From contig NEWQ02000013.1 of assembly GCA_002869855.2 (NCBI GenBank), positions 62,001-126,000 on the forward strand: 64,000 nucleotides of DNA, given 5' to 3'. This DNA comes from Nitrospira sp. CG24D (lineage in GTDB: Bacteria; Nitrospirota; Nitrospiria; Nitrospirales; Nitrospiraceae). A program made the position numbers and the translations under genes. Below the pieces are notes generated by a model. It did no database searches. It was not told where the DNA came from and saw only the letters and a list, made by a program, of their open reading frames with translations. This document shows, in pieces, positions 1 to 8,355 of this stretch. Each line of letters begins with the position of its first letter. The first letter of the stretch is position 1.

Positions 1-65
1 CATGCGGGGAGGATTCTAACAGGACGGTGCAGGACTGTCTTGAACGATCTCAGCAGTCAGCGCGC

Positions 66-1253
66 TTAGATCACGCCAAGTTCTCGACCGACCTTTTGAA
101 AGGCGCCAACGGCCTGCTTCAGTTGCGCTCTCGTATGTGCGGCAGACATCTGCACGCGGATGCGCGCCTGGCCTTTCGGCACGACCGGAAAGCTGAAGCC
201 GACCACGTAGACGCCTTCCCGCAGGAGGCGATCAGCCATGCTGGTGGCAAGCGTGGCGTCGCCCAGCATCACCGGAATAATGGGGTGATTGCCCGGGACA
301 AGCCGGAATCCCAGCGCAGTCAACTGTGAACGAAAGAACGCGGCATTGTCCTGCAGGCGAGTCCGTAAGTCATCGCCTTGTGCGACCAGATTCACCGCCT
401 GCAATGCGGCGGCGGCGATTACGGGAGGCAGCGCGTTGGAGAACAGATAAGGGCGCGACCGCTGACGCAGGAGTTCGACGATTTCCGCCCGCCCCGAGGT
501 GAATCCTCCGGCCGCTCCGCCGAGGCTTTTCCCGAGGGTGCTCGTCACGATATCCACTCGATCCACTACCCCGAAATGCGCGGGCGTTCCGCGCCCGTTC
601 GGACCGAGCACTCCGGTGGCGTGACTGTCGTCGACCATGACAATGGCGTCGTAGCGATCGGCCAGCTCGACGATGTGATCGAGTTTGGCGAGATCACCAT
701 CCATGGAAAACACCCCGTCCGTGGCGATCAGGCGCAGCCGATTCCCGCGCGATTCCTGTAGCCGGACTTCCAGCTCAGCCATGTCGGCATGGGCGTATCG
801 AAGGCGTTTCGCCTTACAGAGCCGAATCCCATCGATCACGCTGGCATGATTCAGCGCGTCGCTGATCACGGCGTCCTGTTCATTGAGGAGCACTTCGAAC
901 AGGCCGCCGTTGGCGTCGAAGCAGGAGCTATAGAGAATCGTGTTTTCAGTGCCGAGGAAGGTACTGATCGCCTGTTCCAGCTCAATGTGCAGGTCCTGGG
1001 TACCGCAAATGAATCGAACCGACGCCATGCCGTATCCGTGCTCGGTGAGTCCGGTGGCGGCGGCCTTTAGGATATCGGGATGATTGGCGAGGCCCAGGTA
1101 GTTGTTCGCGCAGAGATTCAGCGCCGGGCCTTGCGCCACGCGGATGTCGGTCCCTTGCGGGCCGAGGAGTTGTCGCTCCTGCTTATAAAGACCGGCTGCG
1201 CGGATGTCGGCGAGTTGCTGCGTAATAATCGTTTTGAGAGAGGAGTAGGCCAT
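66..1253 (-). CDS. kbl: Glycine C-acetyltransferase (2-amino-3-ketobutyrate CoA ligase)
   Basis: A PLP enzyme of the alpha-oxoamine synthase family that splits 2-amino-3-oxobutyrate with CoA into glycine and acetyl-CoA, the second step of threonine breakdown in the cytosol. The 395-residue length is normal for Kbl. Visible motifs are the DDSHATG segment near residue 208 that contacts the cofactor and STLGKSLGG, whose Lys242 should form the Schiff base. It lies 44 bp downstream of tdh on the same strand, so the two probably form one operon. AONS (BioF) and ALA synthase share the fold, but the tdh neighbour makes Kbl the best call. Confidence 0.95.
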   Translation of the reverse strand: MAYSSLKTIITQQLADIRAAGLYKQERQLLGPQGTDIRVAQGPALNLCANNYLGLANHPDILKAAATGLTEHGYGMASVRFICGTQDLHIELEQAISTFLGTENTILYSSCFDANGGLFEVLLNEQDAVISDALNHASVIDGIRLCKAKRLRYAHADMAELEVRLQESRGNRLRLIATDGVFSMDGDLAKLDHIVELADRYDAIVMVDDSHATGVLGPNGRGTPAHFGVVDRVDIVTSTLGKSLGGAAGGFTSGRAEIVELLRQRSRPYLFSNALPPVIAAAALQAVNLVAQGDDLRTRLQDNAAFFRSQLTALGFRLVPGNHPIIPVMLGDATLATSMADRLLREGVYVVGFSFPVVPKGQARIRVQMSAAHTRAQLKQAVGAFQKVGRELGVI

Positions 1254-1297
1254 CGTGAGTGCTCACACGTGTCAGCCCGAACCTGCGCCCTGTCAGC

Positions 1298-2332
1298 TCA
1301 AGGGAACAGGACCACCTTGCCGCACTGGCCGGAATTGATCAACTCAAACCCCTGGGCGTAATCGCTCATCGGGAAGGTATGCGTGACGATCGGCTTGATA
1401 TTGAGCCCCGCTTTGAAGAGCCCGGCCAGCCGATACCATGTGCTGAAGAGGCGCCGGCCCGTAATGCCATGTACGCGAATCCCTTTGAAGATAATTTCGT
1501 TGGCCAGGTCGAACGAGATTGGCCCGGTCGGAATGCCGAAGAGGGTCACCCGTCCGCCGTTTTTGACCGCGCCAAACGCCTGGTGCAAGGCGCTGGGATG
1601 ACCGGACATTTCCAACGAGGCATCGACGCCTTCTCCGGCGGTGATCTCGCGAATCGCCGCCGCGATCTGCTCGGACGTCTGAGTCTTGGCGTTCAACACA
1701 TAGTCTGCGCCGACCTGTTTGGCCAGGCCGAGGCGATAGTCACTCACATCTGTGGCAATGATCGTCGCCGCGCCGGCGGTTCGGGCGACGGCGGCCGAGA
1801 ACAATCCGGTCGGTCCGCAGCCGGTGATCAGGACGGTGTGGCCGGTCAGATCTTCCGCGAGGGCGGCATCAACCGCATTGCCGAGCGGTTCCTGGACCGA
1901 GGCGAATTCCGGTGGTATGGACGGGGATGTGTTCCAGAGCACATTGTCGGGCAGCACGACGTATTCGGCAAATGAGCCGTCGCGATCGACTCCGAGAATG
2001 CGATAGTTTCGACAGACATGGGCCTGACCGGTGCGGCACTGAAAACATTGGCCGCAGGTAATGTGCGATTCGGCTGCGACATAGTCGCCGATCTTCACCC
2101 GGGTGACATCTTTGCCGGTTTCGACGACTTCGCCGCACATTTCATGGCCGATGATGCGAGGCGGCTGAATGCGGCTATGCGCCCAGGGGTCCCAGTTGTA
2201 GATATGGGCATCCGTGCCGCAGAGCGAGGTCGCCTTGACCTTCACAATGACATCGTTGGGCCCGGCGCTAGGGTCTGGACAGGTCATGGCCGTCAAACCG
2301 GGACCGGCAGATGTTTTCACCAGCGCGCGCAT
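1298..2332 (-). CDS. tdh: L-threonine 3-dehydrogenase, zinc-dependent
   Basis: Medium-chain zinc dehydrogenase that oxidises L-threonine to 2-amino-3-oxobutyrate with NAD+, which Kbl then cleaves. The 344 residues match the family. The catalytic zinc site is visible as CGTDAHIY near residue 38 with GHE near 62. The structural-zinc cysteines (CGQCFQC...C) lie near residues 95-110. A Rossmann glycine motif (TGCGPTG) lies near 170. It is the first gene of the tdh-kbl pair. Other sorbitol-type dehydrogenases look similar, but the linkage to kbl and the NWDPWA segment after the zinc Cys support Tdh. Confidence 0.95.
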   Translation of the reverse strand: MRALVKTSAGPGLTAMTCPDPSAGPNDVIVKVKATSLCGTDAHIYNWDPWAHSRIQPPRIIGHEMCGEVVETGKDVTRVKIGDYVAAESHITCGQCFQCRTGQAHVCRNYRILGVDRDGSFAEYVVLPDNVLWNTSPSIPPEFASVQEPLGNAVDAALAEDLTGHTVLITGCGPTGLFSAAVARTAGAATIIATDVSDYRLGLAKQVGADYVLNAKTQTSEQIAAAIREITAGEGVDASLEMSGHPSALHQAFGAVKNGGRVTLFGIPTGPISFDLANEIIFKGIRVHGITGRRLFSTWYRLAGLFKAGLNIKPIVTHTFPMSDYAQGFELINSGQCGKVVLFP

Positions 2333-2414
2333 GTCTGCATTCTAACGTAACCCTGTGAAGGAGGCACGTGTTGGTCGAAAAAACGGGTTGCACTCGATCC
2401 CGGGGCTGAGTAGG

Positions 2415-3419
2415 ATGATTTTTATGTACCCCCCCGTGCCCAGTCCTCTCGCCTTGCTGGCCGGCGTCCTCGGTCTCTGCCTCCTTCCGTTCAGTCTCGT
2501 GCCAGTCAGTCTGGCGGCAGGATCCCCGTCAGAAGCGGCTCCTGCGCCATCCGGAACGCGCTGGGTAAAGATTGACTTGGCGACCACCGATGCGTCCGGC
2601 GATATTCAACTAGGGAAGCCGTTCGATCTGTCGATCGCCGTTGGCGGGGTGACCCAAGGCGGTGCCCCACTGGTGGCGATCTGCGAGTCGGTTCTGTTTC
2701 AGCGGCACGTCGTCGCATTGGAGCCTGACAACGTCGACATGGTGATGAAGGGATCGGCCACGATGGAGCCGATTCCAGCAGGAAAACTCTCGGTCCCTCC
2801 CAAGGCCGCCAGAGTTCAAGTGACCATAGCCCGTGTGAAGAAAGACAAGTTCGAGCGGGTGCTCACGCGCGTCGTGTACGTCACGATGGGGAAACAGGAA
2901 GCGGCCAACGAAGGCAGCGATACGCCGCTGCCGAGTTCGGAGGAGCCGCCGGGCGGGGAGTCGGTGCAAGAGGAAGTACAACCGGATGCTTTGCCGATCT
3001 CGGGCGGGCTGGTGGTCGAGGAAGATTTACTTCCCATGCCGACGCCGGGACAGGGCAAGGCTTATTGGCAGCAGGTCAGTTACCTGGTGAGCCGCAGTTG
3101 GAGCCGCACGGTCCGCCACGTCCGGCATGCGCCGACGAGCGAGACGGTTCGGGTGAAGTTCCGGCTCTACCCCAGCGGGCGTGTGCAGTTGATTCAGATT
3201 GAAAAAGGGTCCGGCGCGCGGGAAGTCGATGAGGCGGGGATTTATGCCGTCGTGCATGCGCAGCCCTTCCCTCCGTTCCCGGATAATCTGGAGTCGGAAG
3301 CCGTCGAGGTTCATGTACGGATGCGAACGGGGGCGAAGACCGGAGCGCGAGAAGTGCAATCGATTACGAACAAACCAGCTGGCGCGTCAGAGGCCGGTGC
3401 CGGATCGTCTAAAAAGTGA
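2415..3419 (+). CDS. Secreted protein with TonB C-terminal-like domain
   Basis: An exported protein of about 335 residues. An N-terminal signal peptide follows ATG 2415 or ATG 2424 and ends near VSLAAG. The frame is open upstream to 2355, but the hydrophobic segment favours the later start. The middle is a beta-rich region followed by a Glu/Pro-rich linker. The last ~100 residues (TVRVKFRLYPSGRVQLIQIEKGSG, then an alternating Pro/Phe stretch) resemble the TonB C-terminal fold seen in TonB and TolA-like proteins. There is no N-terminal transmembrane anchor typical of TonB, no ExbBD neighbours and no recognised receptor, so energy transduction is unlikely. The function is unknown. Confidence 0.6.
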   Translation: MIFMYPPVPSPLALLAGVLGLCLLPFSLVPVSLAAGSPSEAAPAPSGTRWVKIDLATTDASGDIQLGKPFDLSIAVGGVTQGGAPLVAICESVLFQRHVVALEPDNVDMVMKGSATMEPIPAGKLSVPPKAARVQVTIARVKKDKFERVLTRVVYVTMGKQEAANEGSDTPLPSSEEPPGGESVQEEVQPDALPISGGLVVEEDLLPMPTPGQGKAYWQQVSYLVSRSWSRTVRHVRHAPTSETVRVKFRLYPSGRVQLIQIEKGSGAREVDEAGIYAVVHAQPFPPFPDNLESEAVEVHVRMRTGAKTGAREVQSITNKPAGASEAGAGSSKK

Positions 3420-3472
3420 CGGGACAGAAGTGCGAGTCAGCGTTCTCGGGCAGTTCATCTCATGGAGGGTAC

Positions 3473-4084
3473 ATGTATCAACGGACAATTGTGAAAGCCG
3501 GTGTCTTGTGTGCGGTATTACTGGCCGGGTGGCCGGTAGGGGCCGGGGCCGAGATGGCGCGATGGGATCTGGATCCCGATCATTCCATCATTGAATTCCG
3601 TGTCGCCCACATGGTGGTCTCAAAAACGGCGGGCCGGTTCATGGACTACAGTGGAGTCGTGGAAATGGACGCGGAGGCGCACCAGTTCAAGACGATCGAA
3701 GCGACGATCAATACGGGGTCGGTCAACACCAACCACGAGAAGCGTGATGCGCATCTCCGGAACGCGGATTTCTTCGATGTCGAAAAGTTTCCGACGATGA
3801 CCTACAAAATGAAGAGCTACAAGAAGATGGGTGAGGGCTATACGGCTGTTGGCGATCTGACGCTCCATGGCGTGACGAAAGAGATCACCCTGGCCGGCAC
3901 ATTCAACGGAGTGAGCAAGGATCCCTGGGGGAACACCCGCGCCGGATTTACCGCCGAAGGAAAAGTGAATCGCAAGGACTTCGGCATGGTCTGGAACAAA
4001 ACGCTCGATACCGGCGGGTTTGTCGTCGGTGACGATGTGAACATCCGGCTCGACATCGAGTGTATCAAGGTAAAGAAGCCGTAG
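3473..4084 (+). CDS. YceI family periplasmic protein
   Basis: YceI proteins are periplasmic lipocalin-like beta barrels that bind isoprenoid or amphiphilic ligands; their exact role is usually unknown. The ATG at 3473 is preceded by GGAGG at 3465 and starts a signal peptide ending in GAGA, which is why it is preferred over upstream starts. The mature part shows the family signatures: WDLDPDHSIIEF near the start, KRDAHLRNADFF in the middle, the HGVTKEIT segment and an RKDFGMVWN segment near the end. The 203-residue precursor is of normal size. A strong hairpin follows the gene. Confidence 0.9.
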   Translation: MYQRTIVKAGVLCAVLLAGWPVGAGAEMARWDLDPDHSIIEFRVAHMVVSKTAGRFMDYSGVVEMDAEAHQFKTIEATINTGSVNTNHEKRDAHLRNADFFDVEKFPTMTYKMKSYKKMGEGYTAVGDLTLHGVTKEITLAGTFNGVSKDPWGNTRAGFTAEGKVNRKDFGMVWNKTLDTGGFVVGDDVNIRLDIECIKVKKP

Positions 4085-4108
4085 CGCCTTTCCGCTTCCT
4101 CTCACATT

Positions 4109-4137
4109 CCGGCCGCCTCACTGAGTGAGGCGGCCGG
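4109..4137 (+). terminator. Hairpin after the yceI-like gene
   Basis: A perfect 13-bp stem (CCGGCCGCCTCAC against its complement) with a 3-nt loop lies 24 bp after the yceI stop and 32 bp before the next start. There is no clear T-run, so termination is inferred from position and stem strength. Confidence 0.6.
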
Positions 4138-4169
4138 CCACTCACCCAGCGCGACTCATCGGAGTGTCT

Positions 4170-5168
4170 ATGAAGGCAATGGTCCTCGACCATGTCGGAG
4201 ATGTGGCGAGCAGCCCGTTGCAGCTTCGCGACATTCCCATGCCAGTTCCAGGGCCGGGCGATGTGCTGGTGAAGGTGCATGTCTGTGCGGTCTGCCGAAC
4301 CGATCTGCATGTCATTGAGGGAGAGCTGGCCGGCGTCAAGCAACCGCTCGTGCCGGGCCATCAGGTCGTCGGCACAGTCACGCAACTGGGGGCCGGGGTG
4401 CAGGAGATTCACGAGGGAGATCGGGTCGGGATCGCCTGGCTCCAGGGGACCTGTGGCATCTGTGATTTCTGCAAAAGTGCGCGGGAGAATTTGTGTCTGA
4501 AAGCGCGATTTACCGGCTATCAAGTTGACGGCGGCTATGCGGAATACGCCGTCGTGCCGTCGCGATTTGCCTATCCCATCCCGCCGGGTTTCACCGATGA
4601 CGAGGCGGCACCGCTGCTCTGCGCCGGCATCATCGGCTATCGCGCCCTGCGATTGAGCGGCATCAAACCCGGCCAGCGGCTAGGACTCTACGGGTTCGGC
4701 GCCTCCGCGCATATCGCGATCCAGATCGCGCGGCATTGGGGTTGCCAAGTGTATGTCAGCTCGCTGAAAGCCGAGCATCAAACCCTTGCGCGCGAGCTGG
4801 GGGCTGTGTGGGTCGGGGGCGCGCAGGATTCCCCGCCAGATCGGCTCCATGGGTCCATCATCTTTGCGCCGGCGGGCGAGCTGGTTCCTCCGGCATTGCG
4901 TGCATTGGAGAGGGGCGGCACGCTGGCGCTGGCCGGCATCCACATGTCGCCGATTCCGTCGCTGGACTACGATCGCGACATTTTCGGGGAACGTGTCTTA
5001 CGCAGCGTCACGGCCAATACGCGGCAGGATGGCATCGAACTGCTGCGCGAGGCGGCTGCCATTCCGATCAAACCCCGCACCGTCCGCTTTCCATTGCGGG
5101 AAGCCAATCAGGCTCTGCAAGCGTTGAAGGCCGGATCGTTTCAAGGCGCCGCCGTTCTCACCCTCTGA
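4170..5168 (+). CDS. Zinc-binding alcohol dehydrogenase family protein
   Basis: Medium-chain alcohol dehydrogenase of 332 residues. The catalytic zinc residues are in CRTDLHVIEGEL (near residue 37) and GHQVVG (near 60). The structural-zinc loop is CGICDFC...C near residues 90-105. A cofactor-binding glycine motif (YGFGASA) is near residue 172. ATG 4170 follows a short CGGAG motif and begins the conserved MKAMVL sequence, so the upstream in-frame start is rejected. The pattern resembles the AdhA/AdhP-like group often annotated as zinc-dependent alcohol dehydrogenase. The substrate is unknown and the neighbours give no pathway. Confidence 0.88.
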   Translation: MKAMVLDHVGDVASSPLQLRDIPMPVPGPGDVLVKVHVCAVCRTDLHVIEGELAGVKQPLVPGHQVVGTVTQLGAGVQEIHEGDRVGIAWLQGTCGICDFCKSARENLCLKARFTGYQVDGGYAEYAVVPSRFAYPIPPGFTDDEAAPLLCAGIIGYRALRLSGIKPGQRLGLYGFGASAHIAIQIARHWGCQVYVSSLKAEHQTLARELGAVWVGGAQDSPPDRLHGSIIFAPAGELVPPALRALERGGTLALAGIHMSPIPSLDYDRDIFGERVLRSVTANTRQDGIELLREAAAIPIKPRTVRFPLREANQALQALKAGSFQGAAVLTL

Positions 5169-5218
5169 CCCGGCGCCATCTAGCATTCGATTGTGCAGAT
5201 TAGGTAGATTGAGCGGCT

Positions 5219-5809
5219 ATGCGTTACATCATCACAGCGCTGATCGTCACCCTGGGGATCTGCTTGAGCGGAGCCGCCTGGGCCTTGGAGTTTACGGCCG
5301 ATCGGATTACCAAGATCGACGGCCGCACAGACAAGGCCAACATCTCTTACCGCGACAACATGTGGCGCATCGAGCACCATACGATGGGGCCGGTGAACGT
5401 CAGCATCGTGCGAAAAGACAAGCAGGTCGTGTGGATGTTGCTGTCGAGGATGAAGCATTTCAAGACCATACCCTACAGTGCGGATCAGGATTTGTGGGTG
5501 ACGGAGAAGTTGGACGGGGAGGTGTCCCGCGAGGAGATCGGTCAGGAAACCCGGGAAGGCCATCCCACGATTCTGTATGAAATCATGACCAAGCACGGGG
5601 AGCGGACCGAGGTCTATTACCAGTGGCTGGCGACCGATATTCATTTCCCCATGAAGCTGGCGAAGAAGGACGGGAGTTGGATCGTGGAATACCAACATGT
5701 GAAGTTACGGACGGTGACGGATTATCTCTTCCAGCTCCCGCTGAACTTTCAGCCATTGGAAGATTTCAATAAAGGGGCGGAGCCGGAGAAGAAAGAGCAG
5801 GGAATGTAG
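5219..5809 (+). CDS. Secreted protein resembling outer-membrane lipoprotein-sorting proteins
   Basis: A 196-residue exported protein with a clean signal peptide cleaved near AWA-LEF (residue 22). The mature part looks like a LolA/LolB-type half-barrel as in DUF4412 proteins: it begins EFTADRITK, contains a MWRIEHH strand, then DKQVVWMLL and a Tyr/Trp-rich second half. Lipoprotein carriage is not shown; the resemblance is only at the level of strand pattern. It ends 19 bp before the GTG of the following SUMF1-domain gene and is probably co-transcribed with it. Confidence 0.6.
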   Translation: MRYIITALIVTLGICLSGAAWALEFTADRITKIDGRTDKANISYRDNMWRIEHHTMGPVNVSIVRKDKQVVWMLLSRMKHFKTIPYSADQDLWVTEKLDGEVSREEIGQETREGHPTILYEIMTKHGERTEVYYQWLATDIHFPMKLAKKDGSWIVEYQHVKLRTVTDYLFQLPLNFQPLEDFNKGAEPEKKEQGM

Positions 5810-5828
5810 CATGCAAGGAGGCCGGACT

Positions 5829-6773
5829 GTGAAACGCACGAGTGTGATGACGGGGCTGGTGATGGCAGGGTTGTTGGGAACCACCGGGTTAGCCTGGTCG
5901 CTGGATGTGGGCGATGTGAAGCAGGAGTGGACCGCCGAGGGACGCAAGCTCGCCGCCGAGCGGGTGAAGCTGCCGGCCTATGACGAGATGGTCCGTATTC
6001 CGGCGGGACCGTTCACGATGGGCAGTGACAAGAAAACGGATAAGAATGCCTATCTGGTTGAGATGCCGCAGCGCTCGGTCTATCTCGATGCCTACGAGAT
6101 CGACAAATACGAGGTGACGACCGTCCAATATTTGAAGTTTGTTCTGGCGACAAATCGACCCCCCCAAGTGGACTGGAAATTCGACGGCGGCAACTTTCAA
6201 GACACCATGGTGTCGCATCCCATCATGCATGTGACCTGGTACGAAGCCGACGAGTATTGCAAGTGGGCCGGGAAGCGCCTGCCGACCGAAGCGGAGTGGG
6301 AAAAGGCGGCGCGGGGCGAGGCCGATACGCGCATTTATCCCTGGGGCAACGAAATGGCGGGTCTCTCACGGGCGAACTTCGGACGGACCGGTCTGTCCGG
6401 TCCGGTGCGCGATCGTCCGGAGCGGCTCTTGCTCTATCCCCCGATCATCTCTGTATTCAAGTACGACAATGCCGCGAGTCCGTATGGCATGTTTCAAATG
6501 GCCGGCAATGTCGCCGAGTGGGTGGCCGACTGGTACGACAAGGACTATTACAAGACCGCGCCGGACAAGAATCCTAAGGGACCGGACAAGGGCTCGCAGA
6601 AAGCCTTCCGTGGCGGCGGCTGGATCGACAGCACGCCGAGCGTGCGCGTCTCACAGCGTAACGGGACCGACCCCAAGACCTCGATGAACTGGATGGGCGT
6701 CCGTTGCGCCCGCGATGCGAAAGACGGCGATGCACCGGCTGCCGCTCCGGCGCAGACGATCGTGACCCCGTAA
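5829..6773 (+). CDS. Secreted SUMF1/FGE-sulfatase-domain protein
   Basis: Exported protein of about 314 residues with the formylglycine-generating-enzyme (C-type-lectin-like) fold. GTG 5829 is preferred because AAGGAGG sits at 5815-5821; a signal peptide follows. Signatures are RIPAGPFTMGSD (residue ~55), the EVTTVQYLKF strand, VTWYEADEYCKWAGKRLPTEAEWEKAARG, and MAGNVAEWVADW. The two cysteines of true FGE that follow the GGSF motif are absent: the matching stretch reads RGGGWIDSTPSVRVSQRN. Formylglycine generation is therefore unlikely, and a binding or structural role is more probable. A degenerate copy of its 3' end lies at about 7826-8028. Confidence 0.85.
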   Translation: MKRTSVMTGLVMAGLLGTTGLAWSLDVGDVKQEWTAEGRKLAAERVKLPAYDEMVRIPAGPFTMGSDKKTDKNAYLVEMPQRSVYLDAYEIDKYEVTTVQYLKFVLATNRPPQVDWKFDGGNFQDTMVSHPIMHVTWYEADEYCKWAGKRLPTEAEWEKAARGEADTRIYPWGNEMAGLSRANFGRTGLSGPVRDRPERLLLYPPIISVFKYDNAASPYGMFQMAGNVAEWVADWYDKDYYKTAPDKNPKGPDKGSQKAFRGGGWIDSTPSVRVSQRNGTDPKTSMNWMGVRCARDAKDGDAPAAAPAQTIVTP

Positions 6774-6789
6774 GCCTCAATTGCTCAGA

Positions 6790-6820
6790 AAGGCCGGTCC
6801 GTTTTCATCGGACCGGCCTT
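6790..6820 (+). terminator. Rho-independent terminator after the SUMF1 gene
   Basis: A perfect 12-bp stem (AAGGCCGGTCCG and its complement) with a 7-nt loop starts 17 bp after the stop codon. The T-run is weak (CTTCTCGG). Confidence 0.7.
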
Positions 6821-6925
6821 CTCGGATTCATCCACCTGCCCGGTTCCAAGCCCGTCCAGTAAGCAAAATCAAATAGGTCCCCGTTTTAGTACTCCTTGGG
6901 CAGGCAGAGAGATGTGCCAGGCTGG

Positions 6926-7237
6926 TTATCGCCGGCTCCAGGGGGTTGGCTTCATCTGCGATAGATGTCTTGCGCCATGCACCACAGCAAGAATCTGCAC
7001 AGCGCTTTTTCTCCGCCGGTAGATAATGCGGTAGCTCTCGACAAGCAGTTCCCGAATTTTGGGGTCCGCTGATTCAGGCACGCGGCGACCACTTTCAGGA
7101 AATCCTTCAAGCTGATCAACGGAGAGGATCAACCGCTCGACAATCGCGTCGGCATATTCGGCTGAGTCTCTGGCGATATATTCCTGGATATTTTGGAGAT
7201 CGGTAACGGCGGGTTCGGTCCACTCGACGCGGGTCAT
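6926..7237 (-). CDS. RelE/ParE family toxin
   Basis: A 103-residue protein with the RelE/ParE toxin pattern: VEWTEPAVTDLQNIQEYIA at the N-terminus, FPESGRRVPE in the middle, then RELLVESYRIIYRR and a C-terminal ILAVVHGARH strand. ParE-type members poison gyrase, RelE-type members cleave mRNA; the ELLVESYRIIYR segment fits the ParE side. It overlaps its upstream partner by 4 nt (ATGA), the usual arrangement of antitoxin first and toxin second. The pair probably autoregulates. Confidence 0.85.
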   Translation of the reverse strand: MTRVEWTEPAVTDLQNIQEYIARDSAEYADAIVERLILSVDQLEGFPESGRRVPESADPKIRELLVESYRIIYRRRKSAVQILAVVHGARHLSQMKPTPWSRR

Positions 7238-7413
7238 TTCTTGAGGAAGCGCTTTTTCACGGCGGTGTGGGATACCACTCGCCCTTCATCGGCGGCGGTG
7301 ATGCCCGCATCAATCTTTTTCCTGACGTAGATCTCATACATGATGTCGTCCCATGTCGCCTTTTCCGGCAACTTCTTCACCATCGCCAGGGCTTGTTTTT
7401 TTGCAGTCGGCAT
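7234..7413 (-). CDS. Putative antitoxin of the ParE-like pair
   Basis: A small basic protein of 59 residues when started at ATG 7413 (MPTAKKQAL); an upstream in-frame start at 7428 would add five residues. The segment LPEKATWDDIMYEIYVRKKIDAG resembles the short addiction-module antitoxins that precede ParE toxins. It overlaps the toxin start by 4 nt. The assignment rests mainly on context. Confidence 0.7.
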   Translation of the reverse strand: MPTAKKQALAMVKKLPEKATWDDIMYEIYVRKKIDAGITAADEGRVVSHTAVKKRFLKK

Positions 7414-7536
7414 ATGCGTTTCCCTCAATACGTGAATTAAAGTCTAGGCCTCACCTGACGGAGAGTCAAGAATACTACGGACGTAGCCGCCTCGGACAAT
7501 TCCAAGCTTGTCTTCTCCCTCGAAGGTCCCCGTTGG

Positions 7537-7713
7537 ATGCTCTACGCCGTCAAAGGCAAACTCGGTAAAGGCGAAGACCTTGTCCCGGACACGATGCTCC
7601 ATCTGAAGTCGATGCAGGACGCCGGCGAAGAAATCTACAATGTCCCGGTGTCAGACGAGGAAATGAAGAACGTGGTGGAGTCGGTGTACGGAGAACTGCC
7701 GGAAGTGGAGTGA
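7537..7713 (+). pseudogene. Orphan gene fragment, coding-like C-terminal piece
   Basis: A 58-codon open frame from ATG 7537 to the stop ending at 7713, reading as a well-formed soluble protein tail (KGKLGKGEDLVPDTMLHLKS, ending PEVE). The frame stays open upstream to 7459 with sensible residues (SKLVFSLEGPRW), then meets a stop with no plausible start. This suggests the 3' end of a larger gene whose 5' part was lost. The family is not recognised. It sits between the ParE-type pair and the SUMF1 pseudogene. Confidence 0.45.
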
Positions 7714-7825
7714 GCGCTGTTTCAGCGCGGGTAAGGACGGTATAACGAGAGAATGATAAAGGCGGCCGATTTCTTTCGTGAAGCAGGAGTTGCCTTCGCC
7801 GGTTTCAAGGGCCCGGTTTCACCCG

Positions 7826-8028
7826 GATAAGATTTCTTGCGCCGGACCGCAATCCTAAAGACCCCGAGAAAGGCTCCCTGAAGGCGTTCGCGGCGGCGGA
7901 TGGATCGACAGCACCCCGAGTGTGCGCGTCTCACAACGGACACTAAGACTTCGATGAACTGGGTGGGCTTCCGCTACGCGCGCGATGCGAAAGAGCCCGG
8001 CGAAGTTCCGGCCGAGAAGCCGCAGTAG
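7826..8028 (+). pseudogene. Degenerate 3' end of a SUMF1-domain gene
   Basis: This stretch matches the 3' end of the SUMF1 gene at 5829-6773. The APD-NPK, GGGWIDSTPSVRVSQR, KTSMNW and ARDAKE segments are all recognisable, but in shifting frames. There is a one-base loss at the GGG turn (near 7890) and a deletion of about 14 bases after VSQR (near 7937). The rest of the gene is absent. A hairpin terminator follows at 8060-8095. It is a decayed paralogue, either a local duplicate or a deleted neighbour. Confidence 0.85.
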
Positions 8029-8059
8029 ACCTGCTTCGATAGCTGAGTCGAACTAATCA

Positions 8060-8095
8060 AAAAGCCGTACCCGGATGCTTCCGGATACGGCTTTA
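8060..8095 (+). terminator. Hairpin terminator after the SUMF1 pseudogene
   Basis: Stem AAAAGCCGTACCCGG pairs with CCGGATACGGCTTT (one mismatch). The second arm ends in TTTATT. It lies about 30 bp after the pseudogene stop. Confidence 0.65.
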
Positions 8096-8121
8096 TTACT
8101 CGCGGTGAGACAGCTCAAATT

Positions 8122-8355
8122 CTATTCGTCGCGCTTGGCCCAAGGTGGGATCAGCATCGAAACCAGAAAAGTTGATATAGCTAGAGCCACACGATGCTTC
8201 CAAGAAAGCTGAGGCGGTGGTGGTTGGATCTTTTCTATTCCCTCAGCGACCTGGTACCAGCTAAGTTCACCATTAGTGTATCTGCGATATATTTCCTGTT
8301 TTTTGAGCGAAAGATCAGAGAATTGATCTTCGGCTGTAGCAAGGTTGGGACTCAT
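8122..8355 (-). CDS. Small membrane-anchored hypothetical protein
   Basis: A 77-residue protein. The first 45 residues are soluble and charged (LSLKKQEIYRRYTNGELSWYQVAEGIEK), possibly helical. A Pro run follows, then one hydrophobic segment near residues 54-70 (VALAISTFLVSMLIPPW) with a short charged tail. Its start overlaps the end of the upstream GAF-like gene by 4 nt (ATGA), which implies translational coupling and shared function. No family was recognised. The DNA here is visibly AT-richer than its surroundings, suggesting acquisition. Confidence 0.65.
   Translation of the reverse strand: MSPNLATAEDQFSDLSLKKQEIYRRYTNGELSWYQVAEGIEKIQPPPPQLSWKHRVALAISTFLVSMLIPPWAKRDE

Noticed and set aside
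1259..1975. A 238-codon plus-strand frame opposite tdh
   Set aside because: Antisense shadow of the conserved dehydrogenase; composition fits the opposite strand of a GC-rich gene.
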